Assembly (NCBI GenBank): GCA_022615595.1
Contig: JAKEGI010000224.1
Span: forward strand, 1 to 5,314
Length of the DNA stretch: 5,314 nt
Reading direction: 5' to 3'
Origin: Bacteroidales bacterium
GTDB taxonomy: Bacteria; Bacteroidota; Bacteroidia; Bacteroidales; VadinHA17
The notes under the pieces are model-generated. The model saw only the letters and a program-made list of their open reading frames with translations. It had not been told where the DNA came from and did no database searches. Positions 4,130-5,314 of this stretch are shown in pieces. Made by a program: the position numbers and the translations under genes. Within the stretch, counting starts at the first letter, position 1. Every line of letters starts with the position of its first letter.

Positions 4130-5314
4130 ATGTCTACACTAAAGCTGATGCTGGGGATGATCCCTTCCACTTCTAAAATTGAACTGGAAGAGAAAGCCCT
4201 GATAGCCGAATTGGAAAAGATGATCTCCTTTGCCGGTTCCGCAACGCTGGCCAGATATACTGAACTGCATGAGAGTGTCAATTCTGCCTCCTTCAAGCAA
4301 AAGAAGAGAGAGATTGAATCTCTTTCCTACAAGGGATCTGAAGAGTATGCCAGGGAGAAGGAATATCTCAGCCTGAAGAAGTCCAAAGACATTGTTCTCT
4401 ATTTCAAAACGGAAGGTAGCCAGCCGCTTAAGAATTTCACCGCACTGGAAGGATCGTCGAAGATAAAAGAGATAGAAGACCTTGAAAGGTATATCCAGTC
4501 TCCGGAATTCAGGATGAAAGAGAAGATGAAACCGATCACATTCAAGAGCACCGAGGAATATGGCAGGTGGCTTGAATACAGGAAGCTGAAGGGCGACAGG
4601 GAGGTTAAAAAGAACCTGAATCCTGACAAGGTCCGCAAGTTTGAAGAGCTTAAGATATTCATCACTTCAGCAGCCTTCCTTGTAAAGAAGAATATGAAGC
4701 CGGTGACATTCAAGGATACCCCGGAATATCAGAAGCTGCTCGAGTTCCGCAGTAAACGGGGTGCGTCTGATGTAACCTCCTACTACAAATTCAAAGCTTC
4801 GAAAGAACTGGCCAACTACCTTCAGGTGAAGGATTCCGCCCGGCTGAAGAGACTCTTCGAGTTGCAGGAATACCTGAAAACCAAAGAGTTCACTGAGAAG
4901 AAAGAATATCTTCTCGACAAAAAACGGTTTGAAAAGAGTGAAATGTTCAGGGAACAGAGGGAATACAATGACCTTAAGAACTCTGCCGACATCAAATGGT
5001 ATTTCAGTGTAAAAGACTCAAACAAATTTGATTACCTCAGGCAGCGTGAGCTGAAATTCAGTGATGAGTTCGAAGGCACTGCTCCGGACAATACGAAGTG
5101 GCTCAACAGGTACTACTGGGGTGACAAGCTTCTTCACGACAGCTACAGTATTGCAACGGATCTTCAATGTTATACTCCTTCTGATAACTTCGAGGTCCGC
5201 CACAGTGTGCTGAGAATCATAACCAAACCGCAGAAGACCACGGGCAAAGTGTGGGACCAGGAGAAGGGTTTCTACTCAAAAGAATTCTCCTTCACATCAG
5301 GGATTATCAACACC
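4130..5314 (+). CDS. Helical-repeat protein with C-terminal GH16/concanavalin-A-like domain (partial, 395 codons visible)
   Basis: The frame is open from ATG 4130 to the right edge with no stop, so the C-terminus is missing. An in-frame TAA at 4121 fixes the start at or after 4130; no Shine-Dalgarno sequence is present, and Met7 and Met10 are alternatives. There is no signal peptide or membrane segment: residues 1-69 are amphipathic and charged. Residues 70-306 are Lys/Glu/Tyr/Phe-rich helical repeats of about 57-73 residues. From about 307 (LKFSDEFEGTAPDNTKW) a beta-rich domain begins that resembles glycoside hydrolase family 16: DEFEG and the D-x-x-K-W start, DNFEVRHSVLRIITKP (352-367), a W at 375 and KEFSFTSGIINT (384-395). 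The catalytic ExDxxE segment would lie beyond the window, so activity cannot be judged. GH16 enzymes cleave beta-glucans, agar or carrageenan outside the cell, so the lack of an export signal is odd. No polysaccharide-utilisation gene is visible nearby. The repeat family is not one I recognise. Confidence 0.85.
   Translation, partial: MSTLKLMLGMIPSTSKIELEEKALIAELEKMISFAGSATLARYTELHESVNSASFKQKKREIESLSYKGSEEYAREKEYLSLKKSKDIVLYFKTEGSQPLKNFTALEGSSKIKEIEDLERYIQSPEFRMKEKMKPITFKSTEEYGRWLEYRKLKGDREVKKNLNPDKVRKFEELKIFITSAAFLVKKNMKPVTFKDTPEYQKLLEFRSKRGASDVTSYYKFKASKELANYLQVKDSARLKRLFELQEYLKTKEFTEKKEYLLDKKRFEKSEMFREQREYNDLKNSADIKWYFSVKDSNKFDYLRQRELKFSDEFEGTAPDNTKWLNRYYWGDKLLHDSYSIATDLQCYTPSDNFEVRHSVLRIITKPQKTTGKVWDQEKGFYSKEFSFTSGIINT
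4523..4561 (+). repeat. Near-identical DNA repeat, copy 1
   Basis: These 39 bp encode KMKPITFKSTEEY. By eye they match 4691-4729 at 30 of 39 positions, 168 bp (56 codons) away. This is the best-preserved junction between units and indicates duplication of the repeat rather than convergence. Confidence 0.6.
4691..4729 (+). repeat. Near-identical DNA repeat, copy 2
   Basis: These 39 bp encode NMKPVTFKDTPEY and pair with the copy at 4523-4561. Several differences are conservative at the protein level (Ile/Val, Ser/Asp), showing that the pattern is under selection as protein. Confidence 0.6.
5048..5314 (+). other. Start of GH16/laminarinase-like domain
   Basis: Codons 307-395 encode the N-terminal strands of a jelly-roll domain of GH16 type, judged by DEFEG, the D-N-T-K-W segment, Q-C-Y-T-P-S-D-N-F-E-V (345-355), L-R-I-I-T-K (361-366) and the F-T-S-G-I-I-N-T strand at the window edge, which corresponds to the YTSGxI strand just before the catalytic region in GH16 proteins. 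A non-catalytic concanavalin-A-like lectin fold is the alternative. Confidence 0.6.

Larger units (their letters stand above)
4337..5047 (+). repeat. Protein-level tandem helical repeats in the GH16-like gene
   Basis: Units begin at an [ST]xE[YFM]-type motif near residues 70, 140, 197 and 270. A shared half-motif is S-x-K/R-L/I/V-K/R-x-x-x-x-L-x-x-Y/F-I/L-x-S/T-x-x-F: residues 110-127, about 165-183 and 236-254. The other half is a D-I/V-x-x-Y-Y/F-x-x-x-x-S-x-x-L/F pattern at 87-100, 214-227 and 287-300. The second unit is shorter and lacks this half. The last unit runs straight into the GH16-like domain. Confidence 0.65.

Noticed and set aside
4399..4713. Minus-strand open frames opposite the repeat/GH16 gene (including those near 4108-4296, 4822-5025 and 5018-5203)
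   Set aside because: They are Ser/Phe/Leu-rich reverse readings of Lys/Glu-rich repeat codons. The plus frame is unbroken over 395 codons with protein-level repeats and a recognisable domain.

Overview
The window looks like a piece of a Bacteroidota chromosome, probably from the Bacteroidales/Marinilabiliales side. The signs are two upstream regions with a perfect TAnnTTTG -7 box, start codons that mostly lack Shine-Dalgarno sequences, and the gene families themselves: a DUF4143-type AAA ATPase, an e(P4)-family lipoprotein phosphatase, and a TetR / LolA-like / FtsX-type permease string. Assignment below phylum is inference.

Layout. From 1 to 1867 a leftward (minus-strand) operon runs from a recognisable promoter and an 18-bp palindromic operator through a TetR-family regulator, a secreted LolA-like protein and the first 112 codons of an FtsX/MacB-type ABC permease that leaves the window. 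Regulator and LolA-like gene overlap by 4 bp (ATGA), and the permease follows 27 bp later. This reads as a self-regulated envelope-export cassette of LolCDE-like type: the permease would extract or export a hydrophobic substrate or lipoprotein, and the LolA-like protein would carry it through the periplasm. From 1946 to 3067 lies a stand-alone, AT-richer, minus-strand AAA ATPase with a DUF4143/nuclease-like C-terminus. From 3196 to 3981 there is a minus-strand lipoprotein HAD phosphatase. Divergent from it, from 4130 to the right edge, is a plus-strand gene of at least 395 codons with no stop inside the window. It encodes about 300 residues of charged helical repeats leading directly into a concanavalin-A-like/GH16-type domain.

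Most notable: (1) the TetR regulator carries a textbook EF-hand calcium-binding loop at the point where the DNA-binding head meets the ligand-binding body, suggesting a calcium-sensing repressor; (2) its likely operator is a near-perfect palindrome lying across the -7 box and expected transcription start; (3) the repeat-plus-GH16 protein has no signal peptide, which is unusual for a GH16-like protein, and its repeat array is not a family I can name. No RNA genes, CRISPR arrays, insertion sequences or convincing intrinsic terminators were seen. No gene-free stretch exceeds 180 bp.
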